Part shown: piece by piece, positions 1 to 7,405 of the stretch | How positions within the stretch are numbered: position 1 is the first letter of the stretch | How the letters are laid out: each line of letters begins with the position of its first letter | Assembly (NCBI GenBank): GCA_030598075.1 | Contig: JAUVQP010000028.1 | Location: 1-11,716 of the forward strand | Direction: 5' to 3' | Length of the DNA: 11,716 nt | Origin: Miltoncostaeaceae bacterium | GTDB taxonomy: Bacteria > Actinomycetota > Thermoleophilia > Miltoncostaeales > Miltoncostaeaceae | The notes under the pieces: generated by a model | Databases searched by the model: none | What the model saw: the letters and a program-made list of their open reading frames with translations, nothing else | What the model was told of the DNA's origin: nothing | Position numbers and translations under genes: made by a program

Positions 1-846
1 AATGATCTCGACGCGGCTCGCCGGGAGATCGACCGTGCGGTGCGCGCCCTTCGCGTCGCTCGTCCCACGGCGGTCAATCTCGCTTGGGCGGTCGATCGCC
101 AGGCGGCCAGGCTCGCCGCGCACCCCGGGCCTCCCGTGGCCTTGGCCGCCGCGCTCGGCGATGCGGCGCGCGCGCTCCACGCCGACGAGGTCGCGCGCTG
201 CGAGGCCATCGGTGAGCACGGCAGGGGGCTTCTGTCGCGCGGCGCGCGCGTGCTGACGCATTGCAACGCGGGCGCGTTGGCCACCGGGGGCGTCGGCACG
301 GCCCTCGGCGTCATCCGTGCCGGACACGCCGCGGACCCGACGCTTCGGGCGGTCGTCGACGAGACGCGCCCCCTTCTTCAGGGCTCTCGCCTGACCGCCT
401 GGGAGCTCGATCGGGACCGGATCCCCTTCACCGTGATCGCCGATGGGATGGCCGCGTCGATGATGGCCGCGGGGCGTGTCAGCCACGTGGTCGTCGGGGC
501 CGATCGCATCGCTGCGAACGGCGACGTCGTCAACAAGATCGGTACCTACGGGCTCGCCGTGCTCGCTCGCGAGCACGGCCTTCCGTTCCTCGTGGCGGCG
601 CCGACGTCCACCATCGACATGGCCACCCGGTCCGCGCACGACGTGACGGTCGAGGAGCGGGGCGCGGCGGAGGTTCGCGAGATCGCCCTGTTCGGGCGCT
701 CGGCCTCGCTCGCCGACGCGCCCGTGGCGAACCCGGCCTTCGACCGCACGCCCGCCCGGCTCGTCTCGGCGATCGTCACCGAGAGGGGGGTCCACCGGCC
801 CCCGTACGATCGGTCGCTGGCCGCCGCGGTGGATGCTCGGCGTTGA
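1..846 (+). CDS. mtnA: S-methyl-5-thioribose-1-phosphate isomerase, 5'-truncated
   Basis: The frame is open from the first base, so the N-terminus lies outside the window and 281 residues remain. The enzyme converts the aldose methylthioribose 1-phosphate to the ketose methylthioribulose 1-phosphate in the cytosolic methionine salvage pathway. Visible family signatures are RPTAVNL near the left edge, the catalytic-cysteine segment THCNAG (Cys at codon 262-264), DETRPLLQG, the IADGMAA loop, and GADRIAANGD with the expected catalytic aspartate (codon 502-504). NKIGTYGLAVLA, AAPTSTID and a C-terminal TERGVHRPPY ending follow. An internal GTG at 40 is inside the conserved fold and is not the true start. 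The related ribose-1,5-bisphosphate isomerases and eIF2B-like proteins share the fold, but these motifs fit MtnA best. No other methionine-salvage gene is visible here. A weak 5-bp hairpin (862-878) follows the stop without a T-tract. Confidence 0.93.
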   Translation, partial: NDLDAARREIDRAVRALRVARPTAVNLAWAVDRQAARLAAHPGPPVALAAALGDAARALHADEVARCEAIGEHGRGLLSRGARVLTHCNAGALATGGVGTALGVIRAGHAADPTLRAVVDETRPLLQGSRLTAWELDRDRIPFTVIADGMAASMMAAGRVSHVVVGADRIAANGDVVNKIGTYGLAVLAREHGLPFLVAAPTSTIDMATRSAHDVTVEERGAAEVREIALFGRSASLADAPVANPAFDRTPARLVSAIVTERGVHRPPYDRSLAAAVDARR

Positions 847-943
847 GCGCCGCGGCGAGTCGTCACCGCCGCCGTGACCCTCTCGTCGGAGAAGCGTTCC
901 GGACGCGTCGGTCTCGCGATGGCGACGCGGCGATCATGGGGAC

Positions 944-1672
944 ATGGGGTTCATGCGCTCCGTCGCGCGCGCGCTCGACGTATTTCTGCCGCCGTCCTGC
1001 GGGGCCTGCGGCCTTCCCGGCGATCCCGTCTGCGACGGCTGCCGGTGCGCCCTCGCGACCCTCCCCCCGCCCTGGTGCGGCGGCTGCGGCCACCCGGTAC
1101 CGATCCCGGCGCGGCGGTGTCCCGCCTGCGTGGGCCCGCTCGCGGGCGCACGGCAGGCCGTAGCCTACGACGGGCCTGTTCCGGCCCTGTTCGCTGCGCT
1201 GAAGGACCGCGGGCGCCGGGATGTGGCAGATCCGCTCGCGGCGGTCGTGGCCGCCCGGGTCCCGCGGCCGCCGGCCGGGTCGTGGCTCGTTCCCGTCCCC
1301 ATCGGCCGCAGACGCCTCGCGGAGCGCGGCTTCAACCAAGCCGCGTTGCTCGCCGGGAGCCTCGCGCGGCAGTGGAGCCTGCCGGTCGCGGACGTCCTTG
1401 TGCGGGCGCGCGAGGATGGTTCACAACGGGGCTCGGCACGGTCCGAGCGCGCACGGCGCGCCGCGGGGGCCTTCGCGATCGCGATGGGTGCTACGGCTCC
1501 GCGAAAGCCCGTCTTGGTCGATGACGTCCACACCACGGGCGCCACGCTCGGCGCCTGCGCCAGGGTGTTGGCGCGCGCCGGTGCCGAGGGCGCCGCGGCC
1601 GTCTGCGTGGCCCGAGCGATCGACCGCAAGATCCCTCCGGGGGAGGGCGGCTCGGAGTCTGTCCGGCGCTAG
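944..1672 (+). CDS. ComF-family zinc-ribbon phosphoribosyltransferase
   Basis: This 242-residue protein has the ComF layout. A cysteine-rich N-terminus has CxxC pairs at C19/C22, C30/C33, C45/C48 and C59/C62, which should hold two zinc ribbons. A type I phosphoribosyltransferase domain follows, with the PRPP-binding motif VLVDDVHTTGAT at residues 190-201 (D193 and D194 are the acidic pair). The segment ERGFNQAALLA (about residues 127-137) is also typical. In naturally competent bacteria ComF supports DNA uptake downstream of the membrane channel. Many non-competent bacteria carry a homologue of unknown job, so competence is not implied here. ATG 944 is used; ATG 953 is a close alternative, and neither has a good ribosome-binding site. 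The TAG stop lies 38 bp before hpf and overlaps a TAGGAT element. Confidence 0.88.
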   Translation: MGFMRSVARALDVFLPPSCGACGLPGDPVCDGCRCALATLPPPWCGGCGHPVPIPARRCPACVGPLAGARQAVAYDGPVPALFAALKDRGRRDVADPLAAVVAARVPRPPAGSWLVPVPIGRRRLAERGFNQAALLAGSLARQWSLPVADVLVRAREDGSQRGSARSERARRAAGAFAIAMGATAPRKPVLVDDVHTTGATLGACARVLARAGAEGAAAVCVARAIDRKIPPGEGGSESVRR

Positions 1673-1675
1673 GAT
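1670..1675 (+). promoter_or_regulatory. Candidate -10 element (TAGGAT) before hpf
   Basis: TAGGAT fits the TANNNT pattern of actinobacterial -10 elements and lies 41 bp before the hpf start codon. Its context, GCGCTAGGAT, resembles GCGCTAGCAT at the same distance before secA. No convincing -35 is visible, and the first three bases are also the stop codon of the comF-like gene, so the call is weak. Confidence 0.25.
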
Positions 1676-1695
1676 TCAGGGTACGGCGGCTCCTC

Positions 1696-1704
1696 AGGAG
1701 GAGG
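1696..1704 (+). promoter_or_regulatory. Strong ribosome-binding site of hpf with adjacent anti-SD sequence
   Basis: AGGAGGAGG ends 6 nt before ATG 1711 and fixes the hpf start. It is the strongest Shine-Dalgarno in the window. CTCCTC directly upstream (1690-1695) is complementary to it, and a small hairpin CTCC(1690-1693)/GGAG(1700-1703) could hide part of the site. Whether that fold matters is unknown. Confidence 0.7.
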
Positions 1705-1710
1705 AACTCG

Positions 1711-2295
1711 ATGCGGCTTCAGGTCAAGGGACGCAATCTCCCGGTCACCGACGCGCTCTACGAGCACGCGGAACGCAAGATCTCCCGCGTCGCGAAGATG
1801 CTCCCCTCCGACGACGACAGCACGCAGGTCGAGCTCGAGCTCGCCGTTGAGCGGAACCCGAAGATCGAGCGGTCTCAGATCGCGGAGATCACCGTCCGAT
1901 CCAAGGGCCCCGTGCTCCGCGTGCGCGAGACGGCCGACGACATGTACGTTGCCATCGACGCCGCAACCCGGAAGCTCGAGCGGCAGGCACGGCGCTACCG
2001 CGAGCGACGACGCGACCGACGGCGGGGCGAGCGGGCGCGGGCGGCAGAGGCCCAGGCGTCGGCGGATGGGCTGGCCGGGGCGACGCTCGGCGCGACGACG
2101 GATGCAGGGCGCGAGCCGCGGGTTACGAAGGAGAAGCGCTTCGTCATGCGGCCCATGGACCCCCAGGATGCTGCGCTCCAGATGGACCTCGTCGAGCACG
2201 ACTTCTTCGTGTTCCGCAACGACCGGACCAACGACATCAACGTCGTGTATAGGCGCCGCGACGGGGACGTCGGGCTCATCATCCCCGAGGGGTGA
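1711..2295 (+). CDS. hpf: Ribosome hibernation promoting factor, long form
   Basis: The 194-residue product is a long-form HPF (YfiA/RaiA family). Residues 1 to about 100 form the ribosome-binding beta-alpha domain, beginning MRLQVKGRNL and passing through AIDAATRKLERQARRYRERR. That domain sits in the decoding centre of the 30S subunit and blocks tRNA and mRNA. An alanine- and arginine-rich linker (about 101-138) leads to the C-terminal dimerisation domain (about 139-194), with KRFVMRPM, LVEHDFFVFRN and INVVYRRRDGDVGLI. This domain pairs two 70S ribosomes into a 100S dimer in long-HPF bacteria. Length and both domains match the family with no missing part. The gene lies 90 bp before secA, an association also known from Firmicutes. 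A strong Shine-Dalgarno supports ATG 1711. Its own promoter is possible but weakly supported. Confidence 0.96.
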   Translation: MRLQVKGRNLPVTDALYEHAERKISRVAKMLPSDDDSTQVELELAVERNPKIERSQIAEITVRSKGPVLRVRETADDMYVAIDAATRKLERQARRYRERRRDRRRGERARAAEAQASADGLAGATLGATTDAGREPRVTKEKRFVMRPMDPQDAALQMDLVEHDFFVFRNDRTNDINVVYRRRDGDVGLIIPEG

Positions 2296-2344
2296 TTCCG
2301 CCTCTCGATCACCGGGCCCTGGTCCGCGCCGCGCCGGGCTGCGC

Positions 2345-2350
2345 TAGCAT
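2345..2350 (+). promoter_or_regulatory. Candidate -10 element (TAGCAT) before secA
   Basis: TAGCAT matches TANNNT and lies in the 90-bp hpf-secA gap, 41 bp before the secA TTG, as the TAGGAT element does before hpf. The best -35-like match (TGGTCC at 2320) is poor and the spacer would be 19 bp. A separate secA start of transcription is plausible but not shown. Confidence 0.35.
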
Positions 2351-2385
2351 GACGATCTCGCACCGCCCGCCAAAAAAGGTGGCCG

Positions 2386-5037
2386 TTGAGCACTGACCTC
2401 ATCAACAAGGTCCTGCGTCTCGGCGAGGGCAAGGTCATGAAATCGCTGCTCAAGACCGCGCAGCGAATCGGGGACCTCGAGCCCGAGATGGAGCGCTTGG
2501 ACCTTGCCGACTTCCCGGCGAAGACCGACGAGTTCCGGGCGATGGTCGCCGACGGCACGTCGCTCGACGAGATCCTCCCCGAGGCCTTCGCGCTCGGACG
2601 CGAGGCCAGCAAGCGGGTCATGGTGCCGAGCATGCGGCATTTCGACGTGCAGCTCGTCGGCGCCATGGTCCTCCACCGGGGGCAGATCGCCGAGATGAAG
2701 ACCGGAGAGGGGAAGACCCTCGCGGCGGTGCTGACCGTCTATCTCAACGCCCTGGAGGGCAAGGGCGTGCACCTGGTCACGGTCAACGACTACCTGGCCC
2801 AGCGCGACGCGGAGTGGATGGGACCCATCTACGATGCGCTCGGCATCAGCGTCGGCGTCATCCGGGCCATGATGCCCGAGGCCGAACGCCGCGAGCAGTA
2901 CGCGCGCGACGTCACGTACGGCACGAACTCCGAGTTCGGGTTCGACTACCTGCGCGACAACATGGCTGTCCGCCTCGAGGACTGCGTGCAACGCGGCCAC
3001 AATTTCTGCATCGTCGACGAGGTCGACTCCATCCTCATCGACGAGGCCCGCACGCCGCTCATCATCTCGGGCGTTCCCGAGGCCGCCGCCGACACCTACT
3101 ACCGCTTCGCGCGCATCGTCCCCACTCTCAAGAAGAGCGAGGACTACGAGATCGACGAGAAGCAGCGCACCGCGGCGCCCAGCGAGAGCGGGGTCGACAA
3201 GGTCGAGAAGGCGCTCGGCATCGAGAACCTCTACCTCGACGTCCACTCGAACCTCGTCAACCACCTCATTCAGTCGCTGAAGGCCCACACGCTCTACCGC
3301 CTGGACAAGGAGTACATCGTTCGGGAGGGCGAGGTGCTCATCGTCGACGAGTTCACGGGGCGCGTCTTGGAGGGGCGGCGCTACTCCGAGGGGCTCCACC
3401 AAGCGATCGAGGCCAAAGAGGGCTTGGCCATCCGCGAGGAGAACCAGACCCTCGCCACGATCACCCTCCAGAACTTCTTTCGACTCTACGACAAGCTCTC
3501 CGGAATGACCGGAACGGCCTCGACCGAGGCCAACGAGTTCTCGAAGATCTACGAGGCCGACGTCGTCAGCGTCCCGACGCATCGCGAGATGATTCGCGAG
3601 GACGAGAACGACCTCATCTACAAGACCAAGGACGCCAAGTTCCGGGCCGTGGTCGCCGACATCGCCGAGGCGTACGAGCAGGGCCAGCCGGTTCTGGTCG
3701 GCACCGCGTCGGTCGAGGTCTCGGAGATGCTGGACGGCTTGCTCAAGAAGGCCGGTATCAAGCACAATGTGCTCAACGCGAAGAACCACGCGCGCGAGGC
3801 GGAGATCATCGCGGACGCGGGCCAGAAGAGCGCCGTGACGATCGCCACGAACATGGCCGGCCGAGGGGTGGACATCCAGCTCGGCCCGGGCGTCGCCGAG
3901 TCGGGGGGGCTCCTCGTGATCGGCACGGAGCGCCACGAGGCGCGGCGCATCGACAACCAGCTTCGAGGTCGCTCGGGCCGCCAGGGAGATCCCGGCCGGT
4001 CGCGCTTCTACCTCTCGGCGGAGGACGACCTCATCCGTATCTTCGCGGGCGAGCGCATGTACAAGGTGCTGGACCGCCTCGGTCCGGGCGACGATCTCCC
4101 GCTCGACTCCAGGCTGCTCACGAAGCAGATCGGGGGCGCGCAGAAGAAGGTCGAGGAGCAGAACTTCAACATCCGAAAGCGTGTCCTCGAGTACGACGAC
4201 GTGCTCAACAAGCAGCGCTCGGTCATCTACGAGCACCGCCGGGCCGTGCTGGAGGGGGAGGATCTCGGCGAGCGCGCTCGCGACTGGATAGCCGAGCTTC
4301 TCGTTCACGTCGTCGATGAGTTCGCGATCGACGACTCGCTGCCCGCCGACTGGGATCTGGAGGCGCTCTTCCACCGCGTCGCCAGCTACTTGCCGATCAG
4401 GTTTGGCCCCGCGGACCTCGATCTTCACAACGATGACGATCCTTTCACGCGCGAGGACCTGCTCGACGCCATCGAGGACGAGGCCATGGAGCTCTATGAC
4501 GAACGCGAGGCGCAGTACGGGCCGGAGCTCATGCGCGACGTCGAGCGATGGGTGTTGCTCCAGCTCGTCGACCAGCACTGGCGCGAGCACCTGTACGCCA
4601 TGGACTACCTCCGCGAGGGCATCCACCTGCGGGCCCTCGGGCAGAAGGAACCCCTCGGCGAGTACCGCCTGGAGGGTCACCAGATGTTCGATGAGACCAT
4701 GGAGATCATCAAGCACGAGTTCGTTCGCTACGTCTCGAACGTCGAGGTCGAGAGTGCCCCGGAGCACGTCGACGCGCCCGCCGCCAGCGACGTCGACTAC
4801 TCCTACGCGGACGAGCCCGTGCAGGGCGTGAGCGGCTCCCTCGCCGCGGCCCCCGCGCCGCCCGACGTCGAGACGGAGTCCGAACCCGAGGGCACCGTCA
4901 GCGGGGTGGCGATCGTCGAGCAGCGGGTGCTCGAGGACATCGACAAGATCGGACGCAACGAGCCGTGCCCGTGCGGCTCGGGCAGGAAGTTCAAGAACTG
5001 CTACGACAAGCCCGGCTCGGGGTGCGAGCTCCAGTAG
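2386..5037 (+). CDS. secA: Preprotein translocase motor ATPase SecA
   Basis: SecA drives unfolded preproteins through SecYEG by ATP hydrolysis at the cytoplasmic membrane. The 883-residue product is full length. The Walker A motif TGEGKT is at residues 106-111 and Walker B VDEVDS around D211/E212, followed by ILIDEARTPLIISG. TNMAGRGVDI comes next, then the second-motor motif NQLRGRSGRQGDPG from N524. The helical scaffold (IRKRVLEYDDVLNKQR) and wing (REGIHLRALGQKEPLGEY) are intact. Only a short PGVAESGG stretch separates AGRGVDIQLG from the GTERHE motif, as in Bacillus and unlike the longer insert of E. coli or Mycobacterium. The start is TTG 2386, supported by AAAGGTGG at 2375-2382. The tail carries a SEC-C zinc motif, C861-x-C863-x8-C872, but the fourth ligand position is Tyr873 rather than His or Cys. 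An acidic, proline- and alanine-rich linker precedes that tail. Confidence 0.98.
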   Translation: MSTDLINKVLRLGEGKVMKSLLKTAQRIGDLEPEMERLDLADFPAKTDEFRAMVADGTSLDEILPEAFALGREASKRVMVPSMRHFDVQLVGAMVLHRGQIAEMKTGEGKTLAAVLTVYLNALEGKGVHLVTVNDYLAQRDAEWMGPIYDALGISVGVIRAMMPEAERREQYARDVTYGTNSEFGFDYLRDNMAVRLEDCVQRGHNFCIVDEVDSILIDEARTPLIISGVPEAAADTYYRFARIVPTLKKSEDYEIDEKQRTAAPSESGVDKVEKALGIENLYLDVHSNLVNHLIQSLKAHTLYRLDKEYIVREGEVLIVDEFTGRVLEGRRYSEGLHQAIEAKEGLAIREENQTLATITLQNFFRLYDKLSGMTGTASTEANEFSKIYEADVVSVPTHREMIREDENDLIYKTKDAKFRAVVADIAEAYEQGQPVLVGTASVEVSEMLDGLLKKAGIKHNVLNAKNHAREAEIIADAGQKSAVTIATNMAGRGVDIQLGPGVAESGGLLVIGTERHEARRIDNQLRGRSGRQGDPGRSRFYLSAEDDLIRIFAGERMYKVLDRLGPGDDLPLDSRLLTKQIGGAQKKVEEQNFNIRKRVLEYDDVLNKQRSVIYEHRRAVLEGEDLGERARDWIAELLVHVVDEFAIDDSLPADWDLEALFHRVASYLPIRFGPADLDLHNDDDPFTREDLLDAIEDEAMELYDEREAQYGPELMRDVERWVLLQLVDQHWREHLYAMDYLREGIHLRALGQKEPLGEYRLEGHQMFDETMEIIKHEFVRYVSNVEVESAPEHVDAPAASDVDYSYADEPVQGVSGSLAAAPAPPDVETESEPEGTVSGVAIVEQRVLEDIDKIGRNEPCPCGSGRKFKNCYDKPGSGCELQ

Positions 5038-5177
5038 TGCCCCGCCAGGAGACGTTCAGCCCGTACCTCCTCGCCGCAAGCCTCCGCGCGCGCCTTGTCC
5101 TCGAGCATGGCCATGGGCGACGCCACGCCCACGACACCGCGTCCTCGCGCCGCGAGGGTCCTCGCGGGCAGAGCACG

Positions 5178-5195
5178 CCCACCTTCGCGGGTGGG
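5178..5195 (+). other. Small hairpin over the prfB ribosome-binding region
   Basis: CCCACC (5178-5183) and GGTGGG (5190-5195) can form a 6-bp stem with loop TTCGCG, ending 8 nt before the prfB GTG. The 3' arm is the only Shine-Dalgarno-like sequence of prfB, so the fold would hide it. The rest of the 166-bp secA-prfB gap shows no gene and no clear promoter, only a CCTCG/CGAGG mini-palindrome. Confidence 0.35.
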
Positions 5196-5203
5196 GCACC
5201 AGC

Positions 5204-6365
5204 GTGAGCGAGGCACACGCCGCCACGCTCGACGACGTCGTCCAGCGCGCCGCCGGCCTTCGGGGCCGCGTCGACGCCCTGGGCGACTATCTTTGACCCT
5301 CCTCGTCTGGAAGAGCGCATCGGCCGGCTCGAGGCTCGCATGGGTGCCGACGGGTTCTGGGACGACGCGCGCGCGGCTGCCCGCGTCGGGTCCGAGCACG
5401 CGTCGCTGCGCGGCCGGCTCGCCGAGTACCGGGAACTCGCCGGCGGGCTCGACGAGCTCGAGGGGCTCACCGAGCTCGCGCGGGAGGAGGGCGACGCAGC
5501 CGACCCCGACTTCCTGCTCGATCTCGACAGCGCCCTGGCCGACGTCGACGGCCGCCGTCGGCGGCTGGAGGAGGCGCGCCTGTTCGCCGGCGAGCACGAC
5601 GACGGCGACGCGGTGGTCGGCATCCACGCGGGCGAAGGAGGCACCGACGCCCAGGATTGGGCCGAGATGCTCCTGCGCATGTACCTGCGCTGGGCGGAAT
5701 CGCGCGGGTTGCGGGTCGAGCTGAAGGAGGTGCAGGAAGGCACCGAGGCCGGCATCAAGAGCGCGACCTTCACCGCCCACGGCACGAGCGCCTACGGGCT
5801 GCTCAGCGCGGAACGCGGCGTTCACCGCTTGGTACGGCTCTCGCCGTTCGACGCCGCCCACCGGCGGCAGACCTCCTTCGCGGCCGTCGAGGTCGCGCCC
5901 CTCGTCAGCGACGAGGTCGAGGTCGAGATCGACGACAGGGATCTCAAGGTCGACACCTACCGCGCGTCGGGCGCGGGCGGGCAGCACGTCAACAAGACCG
6001 ACTCGGCGGTTCGCATCACGCACCTCCCCACCAAGTTCGTCGTTCAGTGCCAGGCTGAGCGCTCACAGGCCCAGAATCGAGCCACGGCCATGTCGCTGCT
6101 CCGGGCGCGGCTCGTGCAGCACGAGCTGGAGCGACGCGAGGACGAGGCGGCCCGGCTGCGCGGAGAGAGCAAGAGCATCGGCTTCGGCAGCCAGATCCGC
6201 TCCTACGTCATCCACCCCTATACGATGGTCAAGGATCTGCGCACCGGGGAGGAGACCGGCAACGCGGACGCGGTGTTGGATGGCGCCATCGATCCGTTCA
6301 TCCGCGCGGAGCTCGAGCGGCGTGCGCGCGGCGGCTCGCGGGTCGCCTCGGAGGACTCCGCCTGA
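5204..6365 (+). CDS. prfB: Peptide chain release factor 2, made by programmed +1 frameshift
   Basis: RF2 recognises UAA and UGA and triggers peptide release. The gene is in two frames. GTG 5204 opens 30 codons ending TAT CTT, followed by in-frame TGA (5294-5296). Skipping T5294 moves reading to GAC and continues to the stop at 6363, for a 386-residue protein. The junction reads GDYL-DPPRLEERI, matching the RF2 N-terminal helices on both sides. Downstream are AGEGGTDAQDWA, the stop-codon-recognising tripeptide S213-P214-F215 and the peptidyl-transferase motif G258-G259-Q260 inside SGAGGQHVN. SQIRSYV and KDLRTGEETGN lie near the C-terminus. A start at ATG 5340 would lose the first 45 residues. 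The frameshift gives autoregulation: low RF2 lets the ribosome pause at UGA and slip. GTG 5204 is the only plausible start in frame 0; its ribosome-binding site is weak. A 15-residue tail (RRARGGSRVASEDSA) extends past the usual end. Confidence 0.95.
5288..5297 (+). promoter_or_regulatory. prfB programmed +1 frameshift site (TATCTTTGAC)
   Basis: The ten bases TATCTTTGAC are the same as at the E. coli prfB shift site. CTT (5291-5293) sits in the ribosomal P site and re-pairs onto TTT when UGA (5294-5296) is slow to be read; the C after the stop weakens termination. E. coli also has AGGGGG directly before TAT as an internal Shine-Dalgarno stimulator. Here that position reads GGCGAC, and the nearest G-rich run is GGGCG at 5281-5285, so the stimulator looks weak. 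Confidence 0.93.
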
Positions 6366-6535
6366 TCTCGGCGAACGAGCAGGGACAGTGCGCCCGTGGC
6401 GGAGAGGAACCACGACATTGACAGCTCAGGTCGCCGCCGAGTAGCCTCACCCCTCGTCGGCAGGGCCGGTTCTCGAGCTGAGCAGCGACATTTCGCGAGT
6501 TCGCACGACCAGGACGCCACGATCTTGCTTCATTT
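6366..6535 (+). other. prfB-ftsE intergenic region
   Basis: The 170 bp between the prfB stop and the GTG used for ftsE hold no supported gene and no T-rich terminator hairpin. They contain the candidate promoter at 6418-6447. If ftsE starts at ATG 6689 instead, the untranslated stretch is 323 bp. Confidence 0.6.
6418..6447 (+). promoter_or_regulatory. Candidate housekeeping-sigma promoter for ftsEX
   Basis: TTGACA at 6418-6423 is a perfect -35 consensus. Eighteen bases later, TAGCCT (6442-6447) has the T, A and final T that matter most in TANNNT -10 elements. Transcription would begin near 6454, about 80 nt before GTG 6536. This is the best complete promoter-like pair in the window, but a chance match cannot be excluded. 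Confidence 0.45.
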
Positions 6536-7405
6536 GTGAGCACCGATCAGACACAGTCGCCTTCGGCGGCCGAATCCCAGCCTGACGCGGGCGAGCGCCG
6601 GCGCGAGCGGCGTGCCCGCAGAGGGCGTGGGCGGGAGCAGGGCGAGCCAGGCGACCGGCGGTCGATTCTGCGTCCGGGTGACGGCCCCATGGTCATCTTC
6701 GACGGCGTGCGGAAGGTCTACGGTCAGGACTCGATCGGGCTCGACCGCCTGTCGCTCTCCATCGAGCACGGCGAGTTCGTCTTTCTGGTGGGTCCGTCCG
6801 GGTCGGGAAAGTCCACGTTCATCCGCCTTCTCATCAAGGAGATCGAGGCGGATGAGGGCACGATCACGGTTGGTGGGCGCAACCTCAACAGCATGCGTCG
6901 CGGCCGGGTGCCCTACCTGCGCCGATCGATTGGCTGCGTCTTCCAGGACTACAAGCTCCTGCCCGGGCGGACGGTGCACGACAACGTCGCCTATGCGCTC
7001 CAGGTCACGGGCGAGACGCCGCGTGGCATCCGCCGCAAGGTGCCCGAGATTCTCAGCCTGGTCGGTCTCTCGGAGATGGCCCAGCGCCTGCCCGACGAGT
7101 TGTCGGGCGGCGAGCAGCAGCGGGTGTCGGTCGCGCGGGCGTTCGTCAACCACCCGCGCCTGTTGATCGCCGACGAGCCCACGGGGAACCTCGACCCCGA
7201 CACATCCATCGGCATCATGCAGTTGCTCTACCGCATCAATCGCACGGGGACGACCGTCATCATGGCCACGCACGACCGCGAGATGGTCGACAAGATGCAG
7301 ATGCGCGTCGTCGCCCTCGATCACGGTCGGCTGGTGCGGGACCAGCGCCGAGCGAGCTACTCCCGCGCCGACGTCGGGGCCGCCCGAACCCCGCCCGCAG
7401 GATGA
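6536..7405 (+). CDS. ftsE: Cell division ABC-type ATPase FtsE
   Basis: FtsE is the cytoplasmic ATPase of FtsEX, which passes ATP-driven changes through FtsX to peptidoglycan hydrolases at the septum or side wall. Counting from the internal ATG 6689, the ATPase has Walker A GPSGSGKST (35-43), signature LSGGEQQRV (from 138), Walker B LLIADEP with D162/E163, and the switch histidine H195 in MATHDRE. The GNLDP after Walker B is typical of FtsE and LolD-type ATPases; the following ftsX identifies it. The N-terminus is uncertain. GTG 6536 gives 289 residues, with a 51-residue Arg/Glu/Gly-rich and probably disordered leader, and has no clear Shine-Dalgarno. ATG 6689 gives 238 residues, begins exactly where the FtsE fold begins (MVIFDGVRKVYG) and has GGGTGA 7 nt upstream. 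The stop overlaps the ftsX start as ATGA, which implies coupled translation. Confidence 0.95.
   Translation: MSTDQTQSPSAAESQPDAGERRRERRARRGRGREQGEPGDRRSILRPGDGPMVIFDGVRKVYGQDSIGLDRLSLSIEHGEFVFLVGPSGSGKSTFIRLLIKEIEADEGTITVGGRNLNSMRRGRVPYLRRSIGCVFQDYKLLPGRTVHDNVAYALQVTGETPRGIRRKVPEILSLVGLSEMAQRLPDELSGGEQQRVSVARAFVNHPRLLIADEPTGNLDPDTSIGIMQLLYRINRTGTTVIMATHDREMVDKMQMRVVALDHGRLVRDQRRASYSRADVGAARTPPAG

Noticed and set aside
862..878. Terminator after mtnA
   Set aside because: GTCAC/GTGAC gives only five pairs with a 7-nt loop and no T-tract, too weak to annotate.
2344..4767. An 807-codon open frame on the minus strand across secA
   Set aside because: It lies opposite a full-length SecA with all motifs intact. 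Long antisense frames are expected in high-GC coding DNA, and its Val/Leu/Asp/Glu-rich translation shows no recognisable domain.
5294..5296. prfB as a pseudogene broken by the in-frame TGA
   Set aside because: The TGA sits in the exact CTTTGAC recoding context at the expected place in RF2, and the rest of the gene is intact, so programmed frameshifting is the better explanation.
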